A DNA stretch of 64,000 nucleotides from Rhizomys pruinosus (GCA_009823505.1 VZQC01009555.1:245542-309541), one strand, 5' to 3'; numbered from the stretch's first letter, positions 11,170 to 23,430 are shown. The notes: generated from the sequence alone by a model not told the origin. Numbers and translations are program-made.

Positions 11170-11400
11170 TATGGAGATGCACAGTCTGTGAAATACTTGC
11201 AAAGTAAGCGCAAAGAATTATGCTTGATCCACAGAATCAGGTTAAAAAAAAAGAATCCAGATTTGGAGACACATGCTTACAAGCCAGTACTGGGAGATGG
11301 AGACAGGTGAACCCTGGAGTTTGCTGGCCATTCAGCTGAGACCAGGAGGTTAGTTCCAGGCCACCAAGAGCCGCTTCCTTCAGAAGAGAGAAAAGGGGGA
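11170..11400 (+). mobile_element. B4-type SINE (degraded)
   Basis: An ID-like left half (ggagatgcacagtctgtgaa), an A-rich linker near 11246, then a B1-like right half (acacatgcttacaagccagt, ttccaggccaccaagag). This is the B4 order. The ends are approximate. Confidence 0.6.
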
Positions 11401-12010
11401 AGAGCAAAATGTCTGAGGATGATACTGAGGTATTTTCTGCCCACACACGAACATGTACAAATCTCAGATCCACACATCCTTGGAAAAAGAAGGAGTCAGC
11501 AAATCAGAGCAGTCAGGGAAATGTTTCACCTTTTGATGTAAAGATGCTGAATTATTTAGATTTTTGTCTTTTCCTCAATTTATAATGAAAATGTAACACT
11601 TTTAAAATTGGTGTTTTAGAGATAAAAACAATAAAAGCATTATGAAATATCATATAACAGAAATTCATCACACTTACTATTACCTATTTGACACTGTCAT
11701 GTAAACTTTACAAAGAATCATAAATCATTAATACACTTATACAGCAATACCAATCCAACAGTTAGTGTGGTCTATACAGCCGCCTGGTCTCCAGAGAGTC
11801 CCAAGGAATGCTATGACCATGGAGTGGAGGAGACTTCTGACACAAGAAGAGAAACAAGAAGACGTCATGACAAATATACTTTATGAGGAAGCTTCTGAAG
11901 CACGGTGCTATCACAGAGAACCAGATGAGAAGGCACCTCTGCCATTATTAAACACACCCCTTCATTATATTCTCCTACACAGTAGTCTAAATAAAAAAGC
12001 TAAGAATGGA
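11401..12010. other. No gene recognised
   Basis: AT-rich DNA with short ORFs lacking recognisable motifs. Confidence 0.6.
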
Positions 12011-12225
12011 GCAGGAGAGATGGCTCAGCAGTAAGGAGCACTGCCTGCTCTTGCAGAGGACCCAGGTTCAATGCCCAGGGCCCACATGGAGGCTAACACC
12101 TATCTGTAACTCCAGTCCAGGGGATCTGACACCATCTTCTGACCTCCATGGCATTGTAGTACACAGGTGCACTTACACCCAGGCAGGCAATATGCCCATA
12201 CACATAAAATAAGAATAATAAAATA
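12011..12225 (+). mobile_element. B2/B3-type SINE
   Basis: Forward copy from agcaggagagatggctcagc with B-box region ggttcaatgcccag and a cccatacacataaaataag tail. It is diverged and no clear TSD is seen. Confidence 0.85.
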
Positions 12226-12569
12226 TTCTAAGTGAAGGATAAGAATGCTGTGACTTTTATAATAGATAAAGTAAATCTAACAGGCTAGGAAGCACAGGAA
12301 TAGAAACTGAAACTCATTAGGACTTGAAGAAATCAAAACTAAACAGTCACCTATTACACATATAATAATTTAGTAAGTATTTCTATATGTAAAAATGTAT
12401 TTGCATACCTAAGTATATGGAGATGTGATATGTAATATATAATAGGTCATAGAAAATGTATATATACAAAACAGATTATAAATAGGTAAACAAAATAAAT
12501 GACAGATAAAGGCATACATCATAAGTATACAGATAATAAATATAAGATATACCATTAGACACAATTTTT

Positions 12570-12692
12570 GACAGACAGATAGATAGACAGGCAGATGATA
12601 AATAACTCGTTTGATAGAAAATAGACAGATGATTAGTAGATATATAGAAGATAGATGATAGAAGATAGATGGATGAATGATAGATGCATATG

Positions 12693-12732
<40 letters not shown>

Positions 12733-12745
12733 CAGATAGACTGAT
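12570..12745 (+). repeat. GATA-rich microsatellite cluster
   Basis: Imperfect agat/gata units throughout, with a perfect gata run at about 12694-12731. The surrounding 12.24-12.83 kb is AT-rich with no gene signal. Confidence 0.93.
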
Positions 12746-13230
12746 ATACAGACAGATACAATGAGAATTTAAGGTGTACAGAATCCTGTCATCACTACCA
12801 TCTTTCACATATAGTACACACCTCCTGTCTTGTTACATTATGAATACATTCTTAAGCATAATAATATAAATAAAGTAATAGTAAAAAAAAAAAAGAAGAA
12901 AGAAAACATTCTGGCAGTACTTAGCAAGAGACACTTACTGCTTTTGTACCACTTTTGGCCTACATAGCAAAGGACCCCAGGCCCATGAGGAAGAAAGAAG
13001 GGTCTGTTAACAGGAATTCAGATTATGACAGGACAACAGGAGACTTTGTATGTTCTGTTTTAGAGATTACCTTAATTAGAAATCCCAGTGAAAACACTTA
13101 GATCTCTTTGTACAGATGATACAGAGGATCAATCAGAGCACATACAATTTAAATAAACAGGACAAGCCATGGAAATATTATTAAGCAAAGATTTGCAGAT
13201 TTTAAGAGATAGGGTTATCATAAAATATAT
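12746..13230. other. No gene recognised
   Basis: AT-rich DNA with a short A-run near 12882. No known repeat recognised. Confidence 0.55.
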
Positions 13231-13231
13231 A

Positions 13232-13368
13232 GGATTGCATGGTGGCTCACGCCTTTAATCCCAGGACTTGGGAGGCAGACGCAGGTGGATCTAGGTGAGT
13301 TCAAAGCCAGCCTGGTCTACAAAACAAGTTCTAGGCCAGCTGGGGCTACAGAGAGACCCTGTCTCAAA
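13232..13368 (+). mobile_element. B1 SINE
   Basis: B1 body from the gcatggtggctcacgccttt region through gccagcctggtctacaaaac to gaccctgtctcaa. It has an AT microsatellite where a poly(A) tail would be. Confidence 0.92.
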
Positions 13369-13460
13369 TATATATGTATATATATATATAATATATATAG
13401 TTATTTTTATATATACACATATTATATTATTATATGTGTGGTGGTGTGTGTGTGTTGTTG
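13369..13460 (+). repeat. AT/GT compound microsatellite
   Basis: Alternating ta/at run at 13369-13435 passing into gtgtg-rich sequence to about 13460. It directly follows the B1, consistent with expansion from a decayed A-tail. Confidence 0.88.
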
Positions 13461-13924
13461 TGTGGTGATTGCAATCACTTAAGCTTTAAATTACAAATGT
13501 ACCTCTGCAGAATAGAAATCCATAATATTTAGAGGACAACCAAGAGCGTGAAGAGACATCTGATATATTGAAGAGTTGTGTGAGGAAGGGCTGAAAGATG
13601 GTACTGCCAAGACAGCAATAGAAGAGATTAAGTTACAGGAGGGCGTGTGTTGTGAGAGGATGGCCTGATGGTGTGCTCAGCCCAGGGGTGTGACTAACTG
13701 CCCGTGAACATCTGAGGCTAATGAAATAAGCACACCTGAGGCATCCTCGAACCTGGTCCTTTGTTTTCCCCAGGGTGTTCCCCACAGCACAGGCCCCAGT
13801 ATTTCCCTCACTCCATTCCCCCTGCCTGGTATGTTTCCCCACTTGCAATGGGTATGTCCGAATCACCCCTTAAGGTTCTAGCCATGCCACTGTGCCACTG
13901 TCATTTCTGACAGTTTTATTGATC
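13461..13924. other. No gene recognised
   Basis: Pre-insertion flank of the twin-primed L1. No coding or repeat signature recognised. Confidence 0.55.
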
Positions 13925-13935
13925 AGAAAGCAATA

Positions 13936-14761
13936 ACCCATTCTTTATTTCTTCCCTGACCCATTCGTTGTTCAGGATTGTGTTGTTTAGTCTCCATGTG
14001 CTCTTGTAGCTAGTTGGACTTATTCTGGTGTTCATATTGAGATTTATTACACTGTTGTCTGATAGAATGCATGGAATAATTTCTATCATTTTGTATTTGT
14101 TGAGGTCCCTTTTGTGCCCCAGTATATGGTCGATTTTGGAGAATGTTCCATGAGGTGCTGAGTAGAAAGTATATTCTCTGGTATTTGGGTGGAATATTCT
14201 ATAGATGTCTGTGAGGTCCATTTGGTGTATTGTATTGTTCAATTCTGATGTCTCTCTTTTTATCTTTTGTCCTGTTGATCTATACAAGGGACTCAGTGGG
14301 GGGTTGAAGTCTCCCACTATTAGTGTGTTAGAATTCATCTGTGTCTTGAGGTCCTGCAGAGTTGTATTTATAATGTTAGGAGCACTAGAGTTTGGTGTAT
14401 AGACATTTAGGATTGTGAAGTCTTCCTGGTTCATTGTTCCTTTGACAAGGATGTAATGGCCCTCTTTGTCTCTTCTGATTAATTTTACTTTGAGACCTAT
14501 TTTGTCTGATATTAGACTAGCCACTCCTGCTTGTTTCTTAGTACCATTTGCTTGGAATATTTTTTTCCACCCTTTCATTCTAAGGTGGTGTCTGTCCTTG
14601 AGGGAGAGATGGGTTTCTTGTAGAAAGCATATGGAAGGGTTCAGTTTCCTAATCCATTCTCCCAGTCTATGCCTTTTGATTGGGGCGTTTAGACCATTAG
14701 TATTTAATATTATTATTGAGAGATGTGCGTTGCTTCCTTTTACCTTATTTTTTGTTTGCAT
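13936..14761 (-). pseudogene. L1 ORF2 endonuclease domain (inverted part)
   Basis: An open frame covers about the first 275 codons of ORF2, the APE-like endonuclease that nicks target DNA. The start is ATG at 14761, MQTKNKVKGSNAHLSI. Visible landmarks are LNTNGLN (metal-site Asn), LQETH (catalytic Glu), LNVYTPN, VGDFN (Asp/Asn pair) and SKIDHIL (Asp). The catalytic SDH triplet reads SDN here, so the general-base His is lost. The frame runs into flanking DNA at the twin-priming breakpoint; the RT is on the other strand, so it cannot make a full ORF2p. Confidence 0.93.
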
Positions 14762-14849
14762 TCTTGGTCTAGGTTTATATGTACTCTGTTATGATTTTGT
14801 TGCTTTCTCTCTTTAATTGCTTAGGGATAGTTGCTTCTTTCCTCTGTTC

Positions 14850-17847
14850 ATGGAACTGAACAAAAAAAGACAATACAACACAGCAAAACCTGTGGGATAC
14901 TTTAAAAGAAGTCTTGAGAGGGAAATTTATAGCCCTAAGTTCCCACATCAAAAAAACAGAAAGGGAACAAGTAAATGATCTAATACTTGAGATACAACAA
15001 CAAATGAACCCCAAACCCAACAGACAGGAAGAAATAACAAAAATCAGAGCAGAAATCAATGAAATAGAAACAAAGAAAACAACACATAAAAATGAATCCA
15101 AAAGCTGGTTCTTTGAAAAAATGAACAAAATAGACAGACCTCTAGCTCAGTTAACCAAAAAAAAAGATAGAGCAACTCCAAATCAATAGTATTTGTGATG
15201 AAAGGGGAAACATCACAACAGACAAAGAAAATATCCAGTCAATCATACAGGAATACTTCAAAAATCTATACTCCACTAAATTTAAAAACCTAAGAGAAAT
15301 GCATGAATATCTGAAATCCTGGGAACCAACAAAGCTCAACCAAGAAGAGATTGACAATTTAAACAGACCTGTAATATTCGAGGAAATTGTAGATGTAATT
15401 AAAAACCTCGCAACTAAAAAAGCCCCAGTCCATATGGTTTCACAGCAGAATTCTATAAAACATTTAAAGAGATTCTACAACCATGGCTACTCAAACTGTT
15501 TAGAAGGATATAAACAGAGGGAATTCTCCCAAACTCCTTCTATGAAGCCAGCATCACTCTACTACCAAAACCAGGCAAAGATGCAAACAAAAAAGAAAGT
15601 TATAGACCTATCTCACTAATGAACATAGATGCAAAAATTCTCAACAAAATACTTGCAAATCACATACAGACCCACATTAAAAAGATCATCCATCATGATC
15701 AAGTTGGATTCATACCAGATATGCAGGGATGATTCAACATACATAAATCAATAAATATCATAAAACACATAAATGGACTGAAAGACAAAAACCACGCAAT
15801 CATCTCAATTGATGCAGAAAAAGCCTTTCTTAGACAAGAAGCCTTGCTGGACAAAATCCAGCTTCCCTTCATGTTTAAAGTCCTAGAGAGAATAGGAATG
15901 AAAGAAACATTCCTCAACATGATCAAAGCCATATATAGCAAACCCACTGCCAACATCATCCTAAATGGAGAAAAATTGGAACCATTTCCCTTAAAGGCAG
16001 GAACCTGGCAAGGCTGCCCCCTATCACCACTCCTCTTTAACATAGTGCTTGAAACACTAGCTAGGGCAATAAGACAAGAGAAGGAAGCTAAAGGAGTACT
16101 AATCGGAAAAGAAGAAGTTAAGCTATGCCCTTTTGCAGATGATATGATAGTTTACCTAAGGGATGCTAAAAACTCCACCAGAAAACTTCTAGAAACAATC
16201 AAGAGTTTTAGTAAAGTGTTGGGCTACAAAATTAACCTAGCAAAATCAGTAGCATTTCTTTACACCAACAATAAACAAGTGGAGAAGGAATATAAGACCT
16301 TCCCACTCACTATAGCCTCAAAAATAATAAGATACCTGGGAACAAACCTAACCAAAGATAGCAAAGACCTCTACAATAAAAATTTTTAAACTCCTGAAGA
16401 AGGAGATCGAAAATGACATCAAAAGATGGAAAGACCTCCTATGCTCATGGATTGGAAAAATTAATATAGTAAAAATGTCCATTTTACCCAAATTGATATA
16501 TAGATTCAATGCAATCCCAATCAAAATCCCTATGAGCTTCTTCACAGACTTGGAAAAAAATCCTTTAATTCATATGGAAAAACAAAAGATCCCAAATAGC
16601 TAAGGCAACCCTGAGTGAAAAATGCAATAGAGGGGGAATTGCCCTACCAGATTTCAAACTATCTTACAGGGCCATAGTCATAAAGACAGACTGGTACTGG
16701 CACAAAAACAGACCCATTGACCAATGGAACAAAACTGAAAATCCAAACTTGAGCTCATACAATTTCAGCCACCTCATATTTGACAAAGGGGCAAAAAACC
16801 CTCATGGAGGAAAGGTAGCATCTTCAGCAAATGGTACCAGCAAAATTGGATCATCATTTGTAGAAGAACAAAATTAAACCCCTACCTCTCACCCTGTACA
16901 AAAATCAACTCCAAGTGGATCAAAGATCTCAATGTGAAGCCCGAAACCCTGAAGGTGATAGAAGAAAAAGTTGGCAACAACCTACAAGACATAGGTGTAG
17001 GAAAAGACTTTCTAAATCAGACAGCAGCTGCACAGGAAGTAAGGTCAACAATCCACAAATGGGACCTCGTAAAACTCAAAAGCTTCTGTACATCAAAAGA
17101 AACAATCAAGGAGGTGAAGAGAAAACCCACAGAGTGGGAGGAAATCTTTACTAGTGATACATCTGACAGAGCATTGACATCAGGAATATATAAACTACTC
17201 AAAAAACAAAGAAGTAAGAAGACAAATGACTTACTCAAAAGATGGAGTAAAGAACTGAACAGAGACTTCACCAGTAAGGAAGTAAAGATGGCTGAGAAAC
17301 ATCTTAAAAAGTGTTCAACATCATTAATAATTAAGGAAATGCAAATTAAATCCACTCTCAGATATCATCTCACCCCAATACAACTAGCTAAGATCAAGAG
17401 AACAAAAGACTACAAATGTTGGAGAGGTTGTGGGGAAAAGGGAGCACTCATCCACTGCTGATGGGAATTCAAACTTGTACAACCACTATGGAAAGCAGTG
17501 TGGAGAACTCTTAAAAGACTCAGAATGAGCCTACCACCTGACACAGTAATACCACTCCTGGGTATATACCCCAAAGATTCGTCCTACCACAAAGATACAT
17601 GCACGTCCATGTTTATTGCAGCTCTCTTCACAATAGTGAAGAGCTTGAACCAACCCAAATGTCCCTCAACAGACGAGTGGACGACAAAAATGTGGTACAT
17701 CTACACAATGGACTACTATTCAGCAGTAAAGAAAGATGGCATTATGAAATTTGTAAATGGATGGAGCTTGAAGCCATTATGCTGAGTGAAGTAACACAGT
17801 CCCAGAAAGAGAAATGGAGAATGGTTTCCCTCATTTGTGGATGCTAG
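14850..17847 (+). pseudogene. L1 ORF2 middle and C-terminus, broken
   Basis: The direct part of the twin-primed L1. Pieces in order are [23 protein letters not shown] sequence from about 14910, the NRPVIFEEIVDVIKNL region near 15360, and the RT palm at 15844-16389. The palm holds [20 protein letters not shown] and the catalytic motif PFADDM near 16128-16145. After a frameshift come KPETLKVIEEKVGNNLQ (about 16937), the cysteine segment CWRGCGEKGALIHC (about 17418) and LLGIYPKDSSYHKDTC. The RT core motif is intact but stops and frameshifts occur near 15190, 15620, 16389 and 17461. Inactive. Confidence 0.93.
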
Positions 17848-18241
17848 CACCAAATCCCCCAGATGAAAGGCAAGCTGAATGACATTATTGTTATATTTTT
17901 GTTTATCTGAAAGCAACTATGTTGGTATAATGTGAATCTTTCAACCAGTTCTAAAATATACCCACCAATTATTCTCAAACTCTGTAACTACTGTATATGG
18001 GTGAAGAATATGTATCCATATTTTAGAATAATATAAAATTAATGGAGGAAAATGTGACTTCCTAAGCATAAAAAAAAAGACTCAGAGAAAGATACAGGAC
18101 AGTTATGGCAGACTGCATGGTCTGGGGTGGGGTGGGGTGGATGGGGGGAAGGGAAAGGGGTATATGCCTGAACTGAATTGAGAAATGATGTATGAAATAC
18201 CCAAAACATCAATAATAAAAAAATTAAAAAAGAAAGCAATA

Positions 18242-18540
18242 TCCCCTCCCCAGGACCTTACAAGGCTCCTTTATGCCTCTCCTACTTCATTTGTTGCTTC
18301 AAAATCATGTGTTAATGATGATTTAATGTGTCTTTCTTACCTCCCTTGGCATCTCACGATCTGGATTTGTTTGAAATAATTTACATAAAATGTGTTCAGC
18401 ATCCATGTGTGACTGCAGGCAGCACACTAGTTACAAGTCCACTGCCCAATCGACGCTCAGTAAACTAAGAAGAAACTATGCACATGATAAACGTTCAAGG
18501 ACTCTTCACTTCTTCCCTTGCTTAACATACTTTTAATTTA
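18242..18540. other. No gene recognised
   Basis: Flank after the L1 TSD. No recognisable repeat or coding motif. Confidence 0.55.
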
Positions 18541-18708
18541 ATGTTTATATCTTTGGCAAGTTCATACATGAATACTGTAATTACATCACAGCCATTCCTA
18601 TCACCCGCTCCATTCAACACCTTCTGTGACCTCCACTCCTCAGTCCTTCTCTCCTTCTCAAATTCATGACCTCCTCTTCTATAATCTTTCTCTCTCTCTC
18701 CGTCTCTG

Positions 18709-18759
<51 letters not shown>

Positions 18760-18880
18760 GTCCAGTCCATTTGATGTTCCTCATTGGAATAGGGTTGGAT
18801 AACTTTGGATAACGTATTTTTTCTTTGGAGCAAACGGATCCTTCTCTCAGCAGACACTAAATGCCCATAGGTCAGCAATC
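18541..18880 (-). mobile_element. Possible L1 (Lx-like) 3'UTR remnant
   Basis: The run gttcatacatgaatactgta followed by pyrimidine-rich sequence (cctccactcctcagtccttc) resembles the reverse complement of old rodent L1 3' ends. A similar block lies at 36.5 kb. It carries the CA repeat at 18712. Assigned from memory of the family only. Confidence 0.45.
18712..18758 (+). repeat. (CA)n microsatellite
   Basis: Uninterrupted CA dinucleotides for 47 bp. Confidence 0.98.
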
Positions 18881-19450
18881 AGGTCTCTGGATTTTTTTGA
18901 CTGCTTCCTTTAGGAATTATGTAGTTGTAGGGTAAAACAGTTTCTCCTCTTGGGTCTGATATTCTGAAGCCATTTGTTCTTAATTAAATGAGCCAGACCA
19001 GGGCATAATTTGTTACATGTGAATGAATTCAGAGCATCTACAAATTTGATTGCTAGTACTGGGAAATTGCTTTAGAGAGTATTTGTCCCCTTTTCCCACA
19101 TCCCAGCTTTGTTCCTTATAGATTTTTCTCCTTAGGTAAAAGGCAGCACTAGGTCTGATGAGCATTTTCACAGCCACGGCTTCCTGGATTACAGAGATTT
19201 TAAAGACAAACCACTGGGACGAGGAGTCCTGTATAGGATGAAGGCAGTTTTGTCAGGAAGGACAAGTGAGACTGCTCTGCTGCAGACACAGCTCCTCGCT
19301 ACTGTCTTTGAGACCATGGTGAACACATTTACTGTGCCCATGAGCTGACTGGGTCTCACCCAGCTGGTTTCATCACAGCTAATGCTGCTGTCTGTTTTTC
19401 CTAATTGATAGATCTTAAAATGTGGTTGGGATTTAGAGGACTGATGTTGA
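18881..19450. other. No gene recognised
   Basis: No repeat or coding motif recognised. Confidence 0.6.
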
Positions 19451-19452
19451 TT

Positions 19453-19487
<35 letters not shown>

Positions 19488-19488
19488 A
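19451..19488 (+). repeat. (TTG)n microsatellite
   Basis: About 12 ttg units in a row. Confidence 0.95.
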
Positions 19489-19856
19489 TATATCTGTTCA
19501 AGTTCATTCTTTGTAGTTGAGACTCAGTTCAGGTGCTGTTGCAGGGAGGCCAATGAAATTTCCATGGATGTCAGAAAATAGAATTATGTGTTTAATATTT
19601 CATACTTTCCAAGGTTCTACTTTCTGTGGCATGGCCTGTGATATTTCTCCTAGTTCTGATAACAAAAAGACCACTATTACTAGAATAACAGATAGGATCC
19701 CATGCTCTCATGGGTAAATTCTTCCAGGGTTTTCTTAAGGGTGACCTGAACCCTAGACACAGAACTACTCTTTCTAGGGAAAGTTAGAAAGAAACTCTGT
19801 CAACTTTCCCTGTGTTTCACTTGGCTAAATATATATTAAAAAGTTAAAAGAGTGTT
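19489..19856. other. No gene recognised
   Basis: No repeat or coding motif recognised. Confidence 0.6.
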
Positions 19857-19869
19857 TATTACCAGTTTT

Positions 19870-20094
19870 CTTTTAATAAAAAATTATTTGTTATTTTATG
19901 TGTATGAGGTATTGCTTGCATGTATGTAAGTGTACCCGTGTCATGCAATGCCCATGGAAATCAGAAAAGGATGGTGGATCCCCTGGAACTGGAGTTATGG
20001 ACTGCTGTTAGCCATCGTGTGGGTGTTGGGACTCAACTCAGGTCCTGTGCAAGAGCAGCCAGTGCTCTTAACCTCTGGAACATCTCCCCAGCCC
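19870..20094 (-). mobile_element. B3-type SINE with TSD
   Basis: Reverse-strand copy ending acatctccccagccc. TSD tattaccagtttt at 19857-19869 and 20095-20107 is a perfect 13-bp match although the SINE body is diverged. Confidence 0.92.
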
Positions 20095-20107
20095 TATTAC
20101 CAGTTTT

Positions 20108-20805
20108 TTAAACAAAATGTTAAGATCTGGGTGGCTGCTTCAGGGGGTGGGGTGGGCTCCCCTCAGGTGTCTGTGCTCCTGTTCAAACCTCCTCCCTTTA
20201 ATTATGAGCACAGAATTCTCACCTGGGCTCTCATCCCGCAGAGGCTTGATGAATTCTAGCTTCATGGAGAGGGAAGGCAAAACCAGGGAACCTCCGGAGT
20301 GAGGGATGCAGACATCCTTCCTGACTGCATTTGGGGCCCCAACATTATCTGTTCCCACCCCAGTGCAAATGTTCCCCCTTCTTTCCTCCCACCTTCCTAA
20401 GACTTGATGATTGTTCAGCACATTTAATGAGAATTCTTCCCATGGCAGCTGTTTCCAAACAAATCCAGAAGTTCCCTTTAACTCTCTCTAACCCAGTTCA
20501 TTCCTCTTGCATATATACATCAATGGTCTCTCACCAGCTCTAAACAAGACCAGTGTACCCCCATCCTACTGAAATTGCTGACAGGGTGACCAACACAAAA
20601 GAAACTGGTAATTCTGGTTTCTTGGGAAAATTGTTAGATGATAGAAAGACTGTCAAAATATAACCAATATGTATATATAATATCTGAATATTCAAACATG
20701 TTCAAGCATACTCTCAGAGATGATATGCTCTAAAATGATATTTTGATATTGAGTATTCTATTTTCAGTAAAGGTAGCAGGCTAAGCATTCTAAGATAAAG
20801 TAATA
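20108..20805. other. No gene recognised
   Basis: A GC-richer patch near 20128-20400 has overlapping short ORFs on both strands but no recognisable domain or clear exon structure. Confidence 0.55.
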
Positions 20806-20819
20806 TTTGCTATATTTTA

Positions 20820-20979
20820 TTTATTTATTTATTGGTCTTTTTTGAGGCAAGGTCTCCCTGTAGCCCCAGCTGTCCTGGAATTCGCTCTGTACATCAGGCT
20901 GTCTTTGAACTCACAAAGATCTGCCTGCCTCTGCCTCCCAAGTGCTAGGATTAAAGGCATGCACCACCATGCCCGGCTA
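20820..20979 (-). mobile_element. B1 SINE with TSD
   Basis: Reverse-strand B1: a T/A-rich tail, then gtctccctgtagccccagct and gctaggattaaaggcatgca, ending ccatgcccggc. TSD tttgctatatttta at 20806-20819 and 20982-20995 is identical. Confidence 0.95.
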
Positions 20980-21059
20980 TGTTTGCTATATTTTAATTAG
21001 CTAATATATTTCACCTCCAAAGACCAGTAACCAATTACTGAAATATCAAGCACTCCTCC

Positions 21060-21460
21060 TTTGAAAAAAAAATGACAGCTGAGTGCTAAACTGCAGGGGG
21101 ACATCTACATAATCCCTCCAAGGCCCAGGGAACATCAGAGAAGAGAGGGCAGAAAAATTATAGATGCTCGTGGACAGAAAAGAATGTGTGCAGCACTGTC
21201 TCCTGGCCAGTGTGTAACAGTCACAGTGACGAACACACAGGACCTCTGATGCCCTGCACAAGACCTGCACACATACAATGAATCCAGGAAAGTAGGATGG
21301 AGAACCGATGGTTAGATTAGAGGGTCAACCGGAGTGGGCGGGAGATCGGCGAGGGTGACGGGGTGAGTACTATCACAGTAAAATGTGCACAGATGAAGTC
21401 CACAAAAATTAAAGAATGGGTGAATAATTTAAAAATTATAAAACAAAATAAAGGATGTTG
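21060..21460 (+). mobile_element. Old L1 (Lx-like) 3'UTR remnant
   Basis: The run aggcccagggaacatcagag, followed by gccctgcacaagacctgcac and a terminal gtgagtactatcacagtaaa, follows the layout I recall for Lx-class rodent L1 3'UTRs. It ends in an A-rich tail at about 21395-21450. No ORF sequence is attached. Confidence 0.6.
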
Positions 21461-22195
21461 TTGTTGTTGATAATTGCAGCATAAATTCTGCCCACAGGAT
21501 TTACCTATCATTAGAGCTCTGTCAATAATGATCCCAGACGAACATATTTCTCTGCTTAGGACAAATCTGAAAAATTACTAGACTGGACAAAATGTGCACA
21601 AGAATTGCACAAACTGTTTAATATTCTGCAGAGACCATGTGACATAGCAGTGTTTCTTACATAATTGATGTTTAAGAATTGTTGATTTTTTTCTGACATT
21701 TTATGGGCTTTTGAATTTCAATTGGGGATGAAATAAGGATGTCTGGACTTATAGAATAAATATAAGAATTAAAGAATTTAATTATGTAAACTGCGATAAT
21801 CATCCTGGCACAGGCAAGGTAGTCCATAATATGAAGATCATGTGGCCTGTGTGACATTTTCTGATCCAGTGGGTACTGCTGCAGCTACATTGAATCAACT
21901 CTACTCCCTCCAAGACCTGGTAGGATCCATTCTTCTTACATTTGAAATTAAAGAAGTTATTCTACTACACAGACCCAAGAGGTTTTAATATAGCAGTGGC
22001 CCTCATAGGATGTGATATAAAGGCACCTATCAATATTCTCAACCTCACAATTTCACAGCAACTGTTTACTTCAGTCCTATCTGGGTCACTCCTTACCTCA
22101 CACTCATGAATATATCAACATGCTTTCATAACTTTGTAATCCATAAACCCTACTGGAAAAAGAGTAATTCTGTGAATTAAAAGAACTGCTTGTGT
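21461..22195. other. No gene recognised
   Basis: AT-rich DNA with a short gtt run near 21457. No repeat family recognised. Confidence 0.55.
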
Positions 22196-22640
22196 TTGGA
22201 GAGAGTCTGAGAGTCCTGAGAAGGGCCTCTGCCTGGTGAGCTCCCCTAAACCCCCATGCCTACCCCCCTATTCTTGAACTACCAGGAGTCCCTCCCAACT
22301 GCCCCAGTTCTGTTCCCCCTAGTACCTAATAGAGGGCCAGAACCTGGAACATTGCCTGAGAGGGTTGAACTAGGGCCTCTGCCAGGTGAACTCCCCTAAT
22401 CACACCATGCCCATTTCCCCACTCTGGGGCCACCAGCAGTCCCTCCCAATGCTCCAGGGAGAGCCCTCCATACTGCCTAGCAGACACTTGGAGACTTCCT
22501 GGGAGTTCCTGACTAAGGCCTCTGCCCAATGAACTTACTGAATAGCACTATCTCATGCCCTTAATTTGAGACCACCTGCAGTCCCTCCCACTATTTCAGG
22601 CTCAGGCTTCCCTATAACTAGTAGGGACCGTCATTTCCAT
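22196..22640 (+). promoter_or_regulatory. Tandem ~145-150 bp monomers, L1 5'UTR-like
   Basis: The block ggcctctgcc recurs at about 22224, 22374 and 22517. The block agtccctccca recurs at about 22287, 22438 and 22580. So roughly three degenerate copies are spaced 142-151 bp apart. Rodent L1 promoters are commonly built from tandem monomers, and L1-like ORF remnants follow directly. That it was a promoter is an inference. Confidence 0.6.
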
Positions 22641-23204
22641 CACCCACTCCTCTCCTTGGACCTTGGTACTACACAGCTGAGGCTCCAGAAGTGCTCCAAA
22701 TAGACAGTGCCACTTTGCTCTCTTGAAGACCTCTTAAATACGCTGACTTGGGCCTTCTGGTCCCTCCAATATAAAATCAAAAGAGAACCTGAAGCCTAGA
22801 CCACCAGCATCTGATATCAAATTGGAGAGCAACCAAGCAAGGTACCCCAATAATACAAACAGAATCAAACTTCAACTCAACAAAAGAAGGCCTGAGCTTC
22901 AAAAGAGAATCACAGTGAAAGAAACCTACATGTCAAAACCACAAAGAAAAAGAAACAGCACCAGACAGAAAATAGACATTGGAATTAAATGATACCATAC
23001 ATCAAATGGACCCAATAGACATCTACCAATCATTTCACTCAAGCACAAAAGAATACAGTTTCTATTCGGTACCCAGCAGAACTTCCTCTACAATTGAACA
23101 CATACTGGGAAACAAAACAAATCTCAACTCATACAAAAAAAAATGAAACAATCTCATTCATTCCATCAGACAATAACACAATAAAGCTTGAAATAAACAA
23201 CAAG
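22641..23204 (+). pseudogene. Older L1: leader and endonuclease remnant
   Basis: At 22930 a short frame MSKPQRKRNSTRQK has the basic start typical of an L1 ORF1p, then stops; the ORF1 assignment is uncertain. From about 22990 the reading IDIYQSFHSSTKEYSFYS, followed by IEHILGN, matches the distal part of the L1 endonuclease domain. The end of the EN domain is recognisable before the younger L1 begins at about 23205. ORF1 and most of ORF2 are missing here, and an older L1 remnant resumes at about 32.72 kb. Confidence 0.65.
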
Positions 23205-23430
23205 GGTGCACAGAGCTTAGGTGGGCAGGACCACCTGAAGCACAGAGTACTGGGGCATAGTCCAAACAAGCATATCTCCTCCACTTCCCCTCCAACTGGA
23301 GTGTCCAAGTGGATTCTTTTGAGAACCTTCAGAACAGAAAGGGAAGAGTGAAACTTCCAATAGAAAGCCTAAAACTTAGACAAGTCAACATTCCATAAAC
23401 AAGGAGAAAAACAAATCAAAGAAGCAAACA

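Larger units (their letters stand above)
13936..18230 (+). mobile_element. L1 insertion with inverted 5' end (twin priming)
   Basis: An 11-bp TSD agaaagcaata (13925-13935 and 18231-18241) brackets one insertion. Its left part (13936 to about 14850) is L1 on the minus strand, from the inter-ORF region to about residue 280 of ORF2. Its right part (about 14850-18230) is plus-strand L1 beginning just after that point and running to the L1 end. Inverted 5' and direct 3' segments meeting near-contiguously in L1 coordinates are the signature of twin priming. Confidence 0.95.

Noticed and set aside
13625..13910. Solo LTR candidate (tgtgttgtgagagg start) before the twin-primed L1
   Set aside because: No matching terminal CA with flanking duplication, and no polyadenylation signal in place; could not be supported.
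14466..14816. 116-codon plus-strand ORF with hydrophobic runs
   Set aside because: Antisense shadow of the L1 endonuclease frame on the minus strand; the same shadow appears at 24514-24864.
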